Origin: Symbiodinium natans
Lineage: Eukaryota; Sar; Dinophyceae; Suessiales; Symbiodiniaceae
Assembly (NCBI GenBank): GCA_905221605.1
Contig: CAJNDS010000059.1
Coordinates: 60,001 to 124,000, forward strand
Length of the DNA stretch: 64,000 bases
Direction: 5' to 3'
Each line of letters starts with the position of its first letter. Positions within the stretch are counted from its first letter, which is position 1. Under the pieces are notes generated by a model. That model was not told the origin of the DNA. It saw nothing but the letters and a program-made list of their open reading frames with translations, and did not search any database. A program made the translations under genes and the position numbers. Shown piece after piece: positions 48,826 to 59,463 of the stretch.

Positions 48826-48990
48826 TTTTTTTTTTGGACTGACGCCTCTGTACTACATCAGTAGCGCAGTAGGCCGGTCTTGTTGGGCTCGACATAACAG
48901 GTGAAAAGGAGCCAAACTGTACAAGCCAGCGAGCGAAAAAGAAGTCGTGACTACAAAGAAGCAACCGCTAGCGCAGAGGCCCTTATTGCA
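48826..48990. repeat. Dispersed repeat with A-box-like word, copy 2
   Basis: After a run of ten T, GACGCCTCTGTACTACATCAG then TAGCGCAGTAGGCCGGTC. TAGCGCAGTAGG is a good A-box match (TRGCNNAGNNGG). A weak B-box-like GGGCTCGACATAAC lies about 20 bases on. It pairs with the copy at 38751-38880. The two copies bracket the 10-kb retroelement cluster. Confidence 0.45.
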
Positions 48991-50017
48991 AGACAACTTA
49001 TCGCAAGACCAGCGAGGTGAGACCAATGCAAACAAGAACCTACCGGCACCGATCACTCAGCTGCCCGTCACCAAAGCAATGCTGCGCCACGTCTGGTACA
49101 GACATTAAGCGAAAGTCTGGGTAGGCCGTAAGGTAAGGAACCTCCGTCACCTAAACTGCTCAACGCGTCCGTAGAGACAGTCCCCACACAAGCGCCAGGG
49201 CCGTAGCAATAGCACTCAGGACTCTTTTTCGGGTTGGCAAGGAAGTTGCAAGCACACTGAAAACAGGCACAATGCACACAGAGCGCCAGAAGAGGCGCCC
49301 TCTCCCCTTCCGGCGAGCGGGTGCTTGCAAGAGGTCAAATTCTTACAGCTCCGCGCAGCGGCCGATTTTTGAGACGGCACAAGAGCCCCAAAGGCTGCTG
49401 GCTGGCACTTGGCTCATGTGCTTCCCAGGTACCGGGAGCCTATCGGCTTGGCATGCTTAGCCTGGTGCAGTTTAAGGCCCCGAAGGCTGCTTAACGGTCT
49501 GTAGCCAGAAGCCGTAACGAGCAAGGTGTGTCCATCGTGCTTCGCAAGATAGACCAACAGATGTACGTTGTATCCGGCACTAAGGGGGTGGCGCTGTCCA
49601 TGAGTCATGGCGTTTGTTGACAGAGCCGCGCCGGATTACAGGCCGATCACAGCGATGACGTGCTTGTGGCAAAGAGTGCCCCCGCCAGGCACCCCTCCAG
49701 CATGAACAGGCTTGTTCCACAAGGGTGAGGGCAGACCAGCAACCTAAGCAGCAAACCAAACACCACGCACAGAGCTGCACACAGACGAGCCCGCCAGGCT
49801 GATCAGCAAGATATATGGATGGTTGGGGCTATTGGCTCAGATCTTTTGCTTCCTGTCAGTTTCGTTATTCGCGTCAAGTTTCGAGCAAACTCGTGCAAGC
49901 ATGTGCAAACTTGTATATTCTACGGAAATCAGCTCTTGTCTTGCAAAAAAGGCTGTGAGTTAGTGCTGTTTTTAAGTCAGTTTCGCGCATACTTCGAGGC
50001 AATTGCGCAAACTATCT

Positions 50018-50844
50018 TCAGCAAGTTTTGAGCAAACTTGATGCAAACCAGCAGCATACTCCCCGTCTTGCCAAAAAAAAAAAGATAAACCTGAACTGGT
50101 GCATATCCAGAGTGATTGCGTGGTTCGGATGACCCTTCATGTTCAGGATGTCGCGATGAACGCCGTGCAGAGGATGGCGATGGAAGTCCAAGTTCCGTTT
50201 GGAAACCTGTTTTTTCAGAAATGGTTGACGGCTGAGCAAGCCTCTTCATCATCAGAAGCCTTGGAAATGCCGGCGATGCCTCCGTGCGCATAGAGACCCA
50301 AGGTGCAGTACTTTTCGTCAGCGCCGGGCCCGATGGCTCGAGTTCGACCCTTGTGTTTCCATCCCGCAGACCAATTGTCAAGCAGATGAACCAGATTAGC
50401 TTCGGTCGGCTCTGGGAGAACAGTCGCCGACAGCTGTTCCGTGTTCATTGGCGGAAGGCGTTTTTTTCATTTGGGTGCAACAGCGATTGTTCGATGAAGC
50501 AAACAAATTGCGAAGCTTCTGTCCGCCGAATTCAGAGGGGGAACAAACGAATTCTTGAATTCAGGGAAACCTGTTCCCATCAACAAAAGCTGGAGGCTGT
50601 CAGCAACCCTTCCGATCTCCTTCCACACAAGCAAGTTCTTTGGTGAAAGGATGCACTGGACTTCAGGGTGCACCACAGACATAAGCTTTTTCTCGTCCTC
50701 CTGCAACTCCAGACACCTCTTGTACCACTTTGCACACCAAGCAGCACGTTCCTGCTCAAGTTGCTTGGCTGTCAATAGGCAGTTGTTTTGCACTGCACGA
50801 AGGAGTTCATCGGGTAGCTGGGCGGCCTGTGTCGTGGGATGCAC
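50018..50844 (-). pseudogene. Retroelement polyprotein fragment
   Basis: The 125-residue frame at 50467-50844 contains DELLRAVQNNCLLTAKQLEQ and HPEVQCILSPKNLLVWKE, a type of segment that precedes the RT in dinoflagellate retroelements. Downstream on the same strand, 50215-50448 contains LGLYAHGGIAGISKAS. The two parts are in different frames and the RT itself is absent. A run of about ten A (50078-50087) lies near the 3' end. I regard it as a decayed copy. The family assignment rests on general resemblance only. Confidence 0.45.
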
Positions 50845-51834
50845 AACCTCACATGCTTTTTCAACGAACTCATGAGGGGTTCACGGGATTCCCCACAATT
50901 TTCCACCACTCTTTCCAACTTTTCAGACCTAGTTTCGCATTTTCAACCAGCCAGCCACTTGCCCCCCAAGATCCCCAAATCTTCAGCGTCCCATTCTTGA
51001 ACAAGCACACCAACAGCCCTCGCCCCTAAATTTCCCCTCCAAAAACTCAACAGATTTTGCCTCCTTCTTCACCAGCCCTTTAAGAACTGCACCCCAAAAG
51101 CACTGTTCCACAACCTTTTCCATCAAAACCAGCCCACTTGGCCCGCAGCAACAAGCATTGATCCACAGAATGATCCCACCACCCGAAAATAGGCAAAGCC
51201 CACCTCATAGAAAATGTTACCCCCACCCCCACCAACCCAAGTTACCATCTTAGGAATACTGCTCACATCTACCTAGGTGCCACACGCCTAACTAGACAGG
51301 GGGGGTCTTGTAGAATTTGGTTCAGGGTTTGGGGTTATCGGCTGTCGGTGTTGGATTCCCATTCCTAGCCCATGAAAGTTATTGTAGTAATGGAGCGCTG
51401 CAACGTCTGCAAAGCCTTGCCGAACAAGTGAAGTGTGAATGCTTTGTCGCATGCGCATTTCATGGAATTTCTTGGCGAAGCCACGGCGCCCCAAGCAGCC
51501 TCGTGGCTGTCAAGGTGCCCTTCTTCTGGCTTTGCTGCGATGCTTTTCAGTTGAAGTGATGAGCGATGCGCTGAGATCTTTGCGTGTTTTGAAGCAGCTT
51601 GAGAGATCAGCCGCGGGCGGTAGCTGGGCCCAGCTGACGAGCCATGAGATTCTCATGCTCGGCGGAATCGGAATGAGCTTTTCAATTTGGAGGAAACACT
51701 CTCTGAGCAGCTGAAGGTTAGCTTGTGGACAGCCCCCAATTTCACGGCGCTGGAGAAACTGACGGATTTGGCTCTATCTCATGAGCTCTGCTACCCGAAT
51801 GTAGCGGACAAGCAGGTCACAGTGTAGGGTCGAC

Positions 51835-52251
51835 TTGGAGCGAGCAGAGGCATCATTGACACAAGCGGTTGGCGACGGCTCGAAGTTCAAGGTCCAAAGA
51901 ATGCACTTGGAAATGATCATTATGGTGCTGCTCGTCGTGGTGCTGCTGCAGCTGGTGATCACATTGGCACACCATATTGGTACTGTTCTGTGGCAGCAAC
52001 AACATGTTTCGCGCACCTCGAGCAACACGACCAGCTTTGGAGCTGCAAGTCTGGTCTCAATTGGCGCCAACGCAGTGCAGGCTGGAGTAATGTTTGGGCC
52101 ACCCGAGGTCGGACTTTATGAAGATGCTGTCCAACTGGAATCAAACCAGCAACTCTACGCTGAAGCATGTGGAGACCTACACCATGACTACACGCGAAAA
52201 CCTGAGAATGATTGGAGGGAAACCTTGAAGCCACGCACTCTCTTCACTTAG
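51835..52251 (+). CDS. ORF with one membrane helix, unknown
   Basis: 138 residues with a strongly hydrophobic helix (MIIMVLLVVVLLQLVITLA, residues about 26-44), then a His/Gln-rich stretch and a mixed C-terminal part. No signal for a known family. It could be the plus-strand equivalent of the membrane ORF found downstream of copia pol at 42514-43239, but the RFHxxxxC motif is not seen. It may be only an open frame. Confidence 0.25.
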   Translation: MERAEASLTQAVGDGSKFKVQRMHLEMIIMVLLVVVLLQLVITLAHHIGTVLWQQQHVSRTSSNTTSFGAASLVSIGANAVQAGVMFGPPEVGLYEDAVQLESNQQLYAEACGDLHHDYTRKPENDWRETLKPRTLFT

Positions 52252-52259
52252 GATGGATA

Positions 52260-53300
52260 AGGCTGTGCACAGCACGATGTTTAGCGATGAAGCAAAACAC
52301 CAAAACATGTGCCGAGTGGACTTGGTGCCTTCGCACGCCCCACCATACCCCACACCCTCCACGAAGCTCCCTGGCGACAGGCGATATCTATTTGGACTTC
52401 AACGAAATCCTGCCACTTCAACACAGAGAATGTCATAGAGGACCAACTGCACTGGACCTTCGCCCAGGTTTCTTCTCATGGACCGTGAGATTATGGCTCC
52501 GATGGAACTAAATGCTGCTTTAGTTTCGCTGTCTCTATCTCAAGGTCCCTGTGCTGGTGCTCCCTGTGCTGGTGGAGTCCCCAGATCTAATTATTGACAA
52601 AGCTATCGTTGACTGATGAATCACGCTGGTTGGGGTAACAAGGCTGTATGGTTTCTGAGGCGACAGTTTGAGGTACTGGGCTATGTCATTGGACTGCTGA
52701 TATAGCAATTATGGCCCGCGCGGGCTTGTGGTTCGATTGCCATACTTGGTGACAAAATGTTCGCATGGGACTTCGGAGGGCGGGTAGCATGTTTTTCAGC
52801 TGACACGCTCATGGTGTGGATCGCCTGGGCTTGGCGCAAATGCCACGGCGAAGTGTCCGAACTTGTTCGTTCTCGGCGCGCCCCGGGCTGGACCAAGCTG
52901 AGCGAGCGCAGGAGATCCTGATCGAAACAGCGCCAGATAACGGGTTGTACTTTAACGTGTGGGGCCAGATCGGCTGATGAGCTTGCAAGAGACGGCCTTG
53001 CGCAGGCTTGCCATGTCGACATGTTCCGACAGAGCTTTTCCTTCGCAAGCATGTTGCATACCAATCAGTTGCCACTTCATGTCTTGTCATGCCTTGTCAT
53101 GCCCAATGCTCGTGGAAGCGTCTATGTTGCCCAGGGGGAGAGATACCAACCATTGGCGTTCTGCGAGTGTTCTGCAAGGCTCGTTGAGGTTATCCGTCGT
53201 CTAGGTGCGGGAGCTGATCCGCAAGGACTCTGCTGTGTGAGATCAAATGTCGGTAGTTGGAGCGCAAGAAATCGTTGACTGCATGAGTAGCATTCAGTAG
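52260..53300. other. No recognisable gene
   Basis: Short open frames only. None shows family motifs or a consistent exon series. Confidence 0.45.
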
Positions 53301-53459
53301 CTGAATCCTGGGTTGGGCATGGCTGTTTGGACGCTGGCACGGCGCACCATCGTCGGGGGCGGAGATGGGGACACACGTCCGTTCGCGGTCAGGGGGGGGC
53401 TCCGGGAGGCGATTCGGAGTGTTTCTGGCTGGTCCTTGATTCATGTTTGCAGCGTTGAC

Positions 53460-54430
53460 CGTCGACTTGCAGGAAAAACAGCTCACACAAAGGCTTACGG
53501 AGGATACCGGTTGTGCATTCATATCATGTCCATGAAAGCTGTGCATTCTCCAAGAGACGGGCGGTTGATTTTGTTCGCATCTCAGTTGAAAAGTTGCCGA
53601 CCCACAAATTGGCAAGGAGATTGAGCCGACGGGCAATGCCTTCAGAGTGAAAGAAGCATTGGCTGACGCAGTGACCTTAGCTGCTCCACTCGATTGCCTC
53701 AGTTCTTTTCAGTGTTTGAATGAGCCGTTCTCCTCTGTTTTGGTGGGCAGGTGGATGACCTGAAGGAAGTACTGACCTCAAGCCGAACTTCGCTCATCCT
53801 GAGCTGAGTGTACATGTTCGCACCTCTTGCAACCCATGAAATGAGGCAATCCGGAAGAGGAACTGAGCTTTCATTTTCCACTGAGCCCTTTGTTGAGCAT
53901 TGCTTAAGGCTATCAAGAAGAAGAAGCCAAATCGAGTGACGTGCGATGCAGATGAAATTGACCTTTCGATGCGTTTTGAGCTTCGGGGTTTTGCCGTCGC
54001 ACCGCTCGCAGGTCAAGTTGCTACGGGCTCGCGCTGCCATCAGCGGACGAAGCATAAGTTGCGCCTCAGCAGCACCAGAGTCTGAGCGCTGTGAACGTGC
54101 ACCCTTCCTTGTTTTGTGAGCTTCTCGGCTGGGGCAACAGCAGCATTCACCGACTTTTTGTTGCGCTGCGGCATTGCAGTCAGCAGTTCAACGCTCACAT
54201 TCCTTGAGCAGGCTACGGCGTTCAAGTTTTCAAGTCAAGCGGGGCATGTAACGGGTACAGGACCAGCGACAGATTCCAGCAATGGTCAAAAGCAGTTTCG
54301 CAATTGCGCTCTCCTCGTTGTGCTTAAGTGCGCAGACGCAATCCATTTGAGTCTGGGGGAAAGAGCGCTTGAAAATTGCTTTGCTCAGCCAGTACTTGCC
54401 AAAGCATGATTTTTGGAACGCTTCAAAGAA
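53460..54430. repeat. Direct repeat upstream of the P-loop gene
   Basis: From GGAAAAACAGCTCACACAAAGG to about ATTTTTGGAACGCTTCAAAG, this segment recurs at 56680-57805. About 53510-53960 is nearly identical to 56700-57165. Further right, similarity falls, the other copy has an extra 150 bases at about 57165-57315, and similarity continues through GAGCAGGCTACGGCGTTCAAG and GCATGTAACGGGTACAGG. The offset between copies is about 3.2-3.4 kb, with the P-loop gene between them. Confidence 0.9.
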
Positions 54431-54818
54431 GCAAGGACATTTTTAGTGCGAATGTCTTGTCCGGCCCTGCCGTTCTTCCCGTTCTTCAACTTTGAGTCAT
54501 TTTGAGGTTTGAGTTGAAAAATGTTGAAAATCAGCAAACATCCGGTTGTTTTTGAGCTGAAACGCTCATAGGATCGGAATGTCACTACTGCTTGTTTGGG
54601 TTTGCTGTGCAACGCACGCGTTCTCTCCGAGCTTCTGACGTTCTATCCAACGTACAGTTTACTGTAACAGCAAAGTCAGAAGGGGGAGTTGAAAATACTC
54701 AGTCCCCAGTGCTATTTTCATGTCTTGTGATATGTTGTACAGTCTGACATGTGCGTTACAGTGCTTGCCATGCATTCATGTTGGCAATCAAGCTCAATCA
54801 AACCGAATGATTTGAACT

Positions 54819-54831
54819 CATTTGGCTCAAG
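54819..54831 (+). other. Relict dinoflagellate spliced-leader 3' end
   Basis: CATTTGGCTCAAG matches the last 14 bases of the dinoflagellate spliced leader (CATTTTGGCTCAAG) with one T missing. Upstream bases are not conserved. It lies 93 bases before the ATG of an intronless gene on the same strand. That is the expected mark of an mRNA that was trans-spliced, reverse transcribed and reinserted. Confidence 0.5.
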
Positions 54832-54923
54832 TGAAAGCGCCTCTTTTGTCGCTTAGACATTGTTTGATTTGTTTGAACCAAATTTGTACCATCCAACTCA
54901 GTTCTTTGAAATCTGCCTGAACC

Positions 54924-56069
54924 ATGTCCCGCCGTCCGAGAAGCCGAGCAATGGTTGCCTGGGTTTTGACTCTCACTGCGACCTCGCATTTTTTCAATAT
55001 TCGTTGTTTTGTTCAACCTGGTGCTCGATACACGACGCGCCCAGCAGGTTGTAGCCATGTGCGCTACGCCGGTCCTGGAGTAGAGATCTTAGCAGCAGCC
55101 ATCACCAATGGCTTTACAGCGGTGGAAAATGCAAACAAACTGCTGGAGTTTGGTGATTTGCTTCAAAAGTGGTCGTCAGTGATGCCCGGAGCAAAGTTGA
55201 TGCTCGAGGTCGGCAAAAGCAACGAAGCTGAAGTCTTGAAGCATGTGGAAAATCTACGCGAAAAGATTGCGCATGAAGTAGACAACAACAACACAATTTC
55301 AGTTTTGGGGATTAGTCAGATGCGGCAAGCCACTATTGGTACGAGGGTAGTAGATGGTACCCCATTCCAGAAGCTGATGACAAAAGTTCTGGCTGTCAAT
55401 CGATCAGGGTGCACGGCTGTGCATGCTGAGCCCGGGGTGGGCAAGTCCATCGCATCATTGAGGGCACTGCCAGCTGGCAGAGTGTCCAAGAACTACACAG
55501 TGCTGCTTGATGGTGGCTTTCGCGCAGAAATGATGAGATTCTTCAGGGTCGCCAGCTTCGACTTGGTTGTTGGCGTTGCCCGCATGGTTTTTCCCGCCCT
55601 AATGGAAGCTGGTGTAAGCATGAACATGATTTTTGACAACGGCGTCGAAGACGATGAAGACTTCCATAAGTCGAAGACTGAGTGGAGGTCTTTGCTGAAA
55701 GCAGCCTACGAGTCTGGTCATCACTTGATTGTCGTAACTCAGTCAGAAGCCTTAGCAATGAAGATTGGCAAGCTGAATGGTGAGAGATCGCGAGTATCCG
55801 CAGAACAAGAAGGGCCGGAAAAATACAGGTGGGCAAAGGAACAGGCGCGTGAATACTTGGGCTATTTGCTGGAAGCTCGGAACATCCCACCTGAAGCAGT
55901 CGATGTGGACAAGTTTCTTTCAAGCTGCTCGATGCCAGATGTTTATGGGGGATGGAAGCCAATAGCAATGAGCAACTACTTGGACTTTAACGAAGCGCCA
56001 GTGGTACTGCGTGCCTTGGCAAAAGCGGGAAGACTCCAACTCTTGCAGTTTTCTTTGTTGTTGTTTTGA
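54924..56069 (+). CDS. P-loop NTPase-like protein, intronless, with N-terminal targeting sequence
   Basis: 381 residues in one uninterrupted frame, unlike the multi-exon genes at 23-35 kb. Walker A-like HAEPGVGKS with Lys174-Ser175 (first Gly replaced by Ala). A Walker B candidate is MNMIFDNGVEDDED around Asp238. HLIVVTQSEAL (267-277) could be a sensor strand. A basic start (SRRPRSR) and a hydrophobic stretch (residues 9-24) look like a signal peptide, followed by CFVQPGARYTTRPAG, which resembles the FVAP-type start of a dinoflagellate plastid transit peptide. The C-terminus is hydrophobic. Large direct repeats flank the gene and a relict spliced leader lies upstream, so it is probably a retrogene, perhaps once in a tandem array. 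The specific family is not recognised. A CRN/RHS-type mobile ATPase is possible but unproven. Confidence 0.65.
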   Translation: MSRRPRSRAMVAWVLTLTATSHFFNIRCFVQPGARYTTRPAGCSHVRYAGPGVEILAAAITNGFTAVENANKLLEFGDLLQKWSSVMPGAKLMLEVGKSNEAEVLKHVENLREKIAHEVDNNNTISVLGISQMRQATIGTRVVDGTPFQKLMTKVLAVNRSGCTAVHAEPGVGKSIASLRALPAGRVSKNYTVLLDGGFRAEMMRFFRVASFDLVVGVARMVFPALMEAGVSMNMIFDNGVEDDEDFHKSKTEWRSLLKAAYESGHHLIVVTQSEALAMKIGKLNGERSRVSAEQEGPEKYRWAKEQAREYLGYLLEARNIPPEAVDVDKFLSSCSMPDVYGGWKPIAMSNYLDFNEAPVVLRALAKAGRLQLLQFSLLLF

Positions 56070-56679
56070 TTGTCATGTTCTTGTCCTACTTGTCTTCTGC
56101 GAACATTTTTGCGAATCTATGTATTGGTTCTTGCTGTTCATGCTGGGTACAGAGCATTACAGTATTTGAGTTGTCTAAACTCAAGGAGCCTTTGCAAAAA
56201 GCCTAATCATTTCATTCCATTTCTAGGACGATAGTTCCCAGAGTTTGAATAGCACAAACTTTGTGTGTAACTGATTAACAAACAACACTACTCTTTTCAA
56301 ATAGCACGAGTTTACATTTCTGCTGCTATCTCTTCCTCATTGAATGCCGATGGTGTTTCTTATTGAGCCGACAAGCAATTGGCAGGTGCTGATCAAATTC
56401 AAGAAAAGACGGTCTGGGTGAGAGAATTGCAGCTCAAGGCCCAGACGCTTATGGCATGCTGTCAACTGCACGCAGCGTTAGCTTCGCTATCGTTGAGTTC
56501 TTGGCCGCGCTGGGTGCGCCGGATGTCTATTGTGGGGGTACATGTCCGATCACGGGCAGGGGGGGGGGGGGGGGGGGGCTCCGGGAGGCAGTTCGGGGCT
56601 GAGGGCGTTTCGTCGGCTCCTTGCTGGGAGTGTTTCTGCAAGTTTGCTGTCGGTTCATGTCTGTAGCGCCGCTCGACTT

Positions 56680-57805
56680 GCAGGAAAAACAGCTCACACA
56701 AAGGCTTAGGTTGTGCATTCATATCATGTCCATGAAAGCTGTGCATTCTCCAAGAGACGGGCGGTTGATTTTGTTCGCATCTCTGTTGAAAAGTTGCCGA
56801 CCCACAAATTGGCAAGGAGATTGAGCCGACGGGCAATGCCGCCTTCAAAGTGAAAGGAGCATTGGCTGACGCAGTGACCTTAGCTGCTCCACTCGATTGC
56901 CTCAGTTCTTTTCAGTGTTTGAATGAGCCGTTCTCCTCTGTTTTGGTGGGCAGGTGGATGACCTGAAGGAAGTACTGACCTCAAGCCGAACTTCGCTCAT
57001 CCTGAGCTGAGTGTCCATGTTCGCACCTCTTGCAACCCATGAAATGAGGCAATCCGGAAGAGGAACTGAGCTTTCATTTTCCACTGAGCCCTTTGTTGAG
57101 CATTGCTTAAGGCTATCAAGAAGAAGAAGCCAAATCGAGTGACGTGCGATGCAGATGAAATTGTCATTCACAGCCAGAAGGAGAGCTTTTCATGTCAAAC
57201 TCTCCCACCTAGGCCTCCCCGTGCGGTGTCTCAGCGTGACTTTGCAGGATGGTAACTGGGAGCCTGAACATGAAGACACAGAAGTAAATCGCGGCACATC
57301 CAAGCCCAGCACTTGGTTTCGATGACTTTTCAGCTTAGGGTTTTTTGCCGTCGCCCCGCTCGCAGGGCAGATTGCTACGGGTTCGTGCTGCCACCAGCGG
57401 ACGATGCTTAGATTGTGTGCGTGTGCCTCAGCAGCGCCGGAGTTTGAGCGCTGCGAACTTGCATCTGTCCTTGCTGTGTGAGCTTCTCGGCTGAGGTAGC
57501 AACAGCATCACTGACGTTTTTTGCGCTGCGGCGACTTCCAGGATTAGCAGACCGCAGTTCAACGCTCACATTTCTTGAGCAGGCTACGGCGTTCAAGTTT
57601 TCAAGTCAAGCGGGGCATGTAACGGGTACAGGACCAGCGACAGATTCCAGCAATGGTCAAAAGCAGTTTCACAGAGGCGCTCCTAGTTGTGCTTAAGTGC
57701 ACAGACGCAATTAATCCATTTGAAGAAGTTTGGGGGAAGGAGCGTTTGCATTGCTTTGCTCAGCCAGTTCTCACCAGCATGATTTGGAACGCTTCAAGCA
57801 TGACA
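56680..57805. repeat. Direct repeat downstream of the P-loop gene
   Basis: Second copy of the 53460-54430 segment, in the same orientation. It contains an extra 150 bases (about 57165-57315) with the words CCACCTAGGCCTCCCCGTGC. Similarity ends near GATTTGGAACGCTTCAAGCATG, and the retroelement gag gene begins within 90 bases. A run of about 18 G (56560-56578) lies just before this copy. Confidence 0.9.
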
Positions 57806-57888
57806 GTAGTCAGCAGTCCCCTGTTCTATAGTACGATGCACACTTCCCGGCATTCAGCATTTGGTTTGAAGGTGGCCCCTTAGTTGAG

Positions 57889-59463
57889 GTGAACTTAGGG
57901 GCCGAACTTTCTTCGGGGCTGTCACCTCCTGCACTTCGTGCGGGAAGTGGACATAAGTCCTTGAAGTTTGTGGGGCAGTGGTCAGGAGCCATGGCGGGAA
58001 CGCCTGGCCTGCCACGGTGGCGAAAGACTGGCCGCACTGCCAGCCCCAGTCACCTGACTGGGGTCGAGGAAGATGTGTGGATCGAGGCGGCCGCCTACGA
58101 CAACCGAGGCCACCGGCAAGGTCAGCTTGTGATCTATCTGGCTGAGCCTGGAGACAGAATTGGGGCTGAAGAAGGGGCTGGATTCCTTGGGAACGTGATT
58201 GCGGTGCAGGACGGTTACTACGCTTGGTGGGTGGAGAGCACCTATGGTGCCTACGTGGTAGACCGCACCATCCCCTTTCACTTCTGCATCCACCCGGTGA
58301 ACGACTGTGATGTGGAGACTGTGTACCGGAACCCCATCCATGTGGACGTCTTCCGGATCATCCCAAAGGAGTCCCTCAACAGGATCAACTGGCTGACCGA
58401 CAATGACAAGGCCACCATAGCAGCACACCCGAGCTTGGCCGAACCTGCGGCGCGTGAGGGGAACAGTTCGCTGGACCCCTTACGCAACGTGGGGGTGGCC
58501 GGCGGAGGTGGTGTTGGCGGGGCCCCCGTGCAAACTGGTATGGAGGGAATTGGTGGCCTGGCAGCAGCCTTGGGTACAGGCCTGGACGTGGCAGAGCCAA
58601 AGCCAGACGCAGAGAACCTGGATGAACTGGGGAAGCCCGCGAAGAGCAGTGGAAGTGACCTCCTGGAGGAGATCCGTGGGCGTGAGGCGGCAGGTGCCAA
58701 GAGATCTGCCCTCGAGCTGGCCGGCGTGAAGGAAAAGAAGAAAAAGAAGAGTAGGAAGGACAAGAAGCGCAGGGACGAAAGCAGTGGCTCGTGTTCCTCT
58801 TCCTCTTCGGCGTCGTCTTTTCACTTGGCCGCCCTTCCGAAAGGCGTGGAGAAACTCAGGAGGCTGCACCAGCGGCATCCGGGGCAGCTAGCAGCTCTGA
58901 CGCTGCGGCGGTGTCAGGAGCTCCTCGCCATGGCGAACGGAGGGGAAACGGCAGATATGAGCGCCAAGATGCCACCCGTCGCTCGAGGGTACCTTCGACA
59001 GATCTACTTGCAGGCGAACCCGCCGGGACAGATCGGGGCCAGGAACCACAAGGAACTGGTAACACTGGCGACCGTGATCGACCTCATCGCGAAGAACGAT
59101 CCCCTGCGCGCCCTGGACATCTTAGTGCAGCGGCTCAAAGCAATAGAGCTGAGCGTGTCGCAAGGCAACTGGACCCAGGCAGAGCAATTGGAACTCGTTC
59201 AGGTGTCGGAGTCGTCGGCCATGTTCAGGCAAGAGCTGAAAGCCGCCCAACAAGAGGTGAGATCAGAGTGGTCTCTGCAAAGAGGGCCGCGGCGCCAGCC
59301 CAGGTGGGGGCAGGACTGGTGGTACAGGGCTCCAGACAACGTACCCGTAGCCGAGAAGGAGGGCGAGGCCGGCGACAAGGCGCCAGAGAACAAGCCAACG
59401 AGACCGAAGGGAGGCAAGGGCGGCAAGGGCAAAGGCAAGAAGGGGAAGCCGCGCTGGAAGTGA
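57889..59463 (+). CDS. Gag-like protein of the DIRS-like element
   Basis: 524 residues. The N-terminal 200 residues are a compact domain (VEEDVWIEAAAYDN, GYYAWWVESTYGAYVVDR, HPVNDCDVETVY) of unknown family. Then a Gly/Ala-rich linker, a Lys/Arg-rich stretch at about 282-296 (KKKKKSRKDKKRRD) followed by a Ser run, a helical region (about 310-460, with LDILVQRLKAIELS) and a basic Gly/Lys tail (KGGKGGKGKGKKGKPRWK). The basic blocks suit nucleic-acid binding and nuclear entry. There is no CCHC zinc knuckle. The pol frame overlaps the end of this ORF in the -1 frame, so pol expression probably needs a frameshift. The start is the first Met after the upstream repeat. Confidence 0.7.
   Translation: MNLGAELSSGLSPPALRAGSGHKSLKFVGQWSGAMAGTPGLPRWRKTGRTASPSHLTGVEEDVWIEAAAYDNRGHRQGQLVIYLAEPGDRIGAEEGAGFLGNVIAVQDGYYAWWVESTYGAYVVDRTIPFHFCIHPVNDCDVETVYRNPIHVDVFRIIPKESLNRINWLTDNDKATIAAHPSLAEPAAREGNSSLDPLRNVGVAGGGGVGGAPVQTGMEGIGGLAAALGTGLDVAEPKPDAENLDELGKPAKSSGSDLLEEIRGREAAGAKRSALELAGVKEKKKKKSRKDKKRRDESSGSCSSSSSASSFHLAALPKGVEKLRRLHQRHPGQLAALTLRRCQELLAMANGGETADMSAKMPPVARGYLRQIYLQANPPGQIGARNHKELVTLATVIDLIAKNDPLRALDILVQRLKAIELSVSQGNWTQAEQLELVQVSESSAMFRQELKAAQQEVRSEWSLQRGPRRQPRWGQDWWYRAPDNVPVAEKEGEAGDKAPENKPTRPKGGKGGKGKGKKGKPRWK

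Larger units (their letters stand above)
47500..49960. other. Unassigned sequence between retroelement fragments
   Basis: Apart from the repeats at 48527-48640 and 48826-48990, I see no supported coding sequence. A CTT-rich stretch is at 48636-48655. The open frames here carry no family motifs. Confidence 0.45.
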
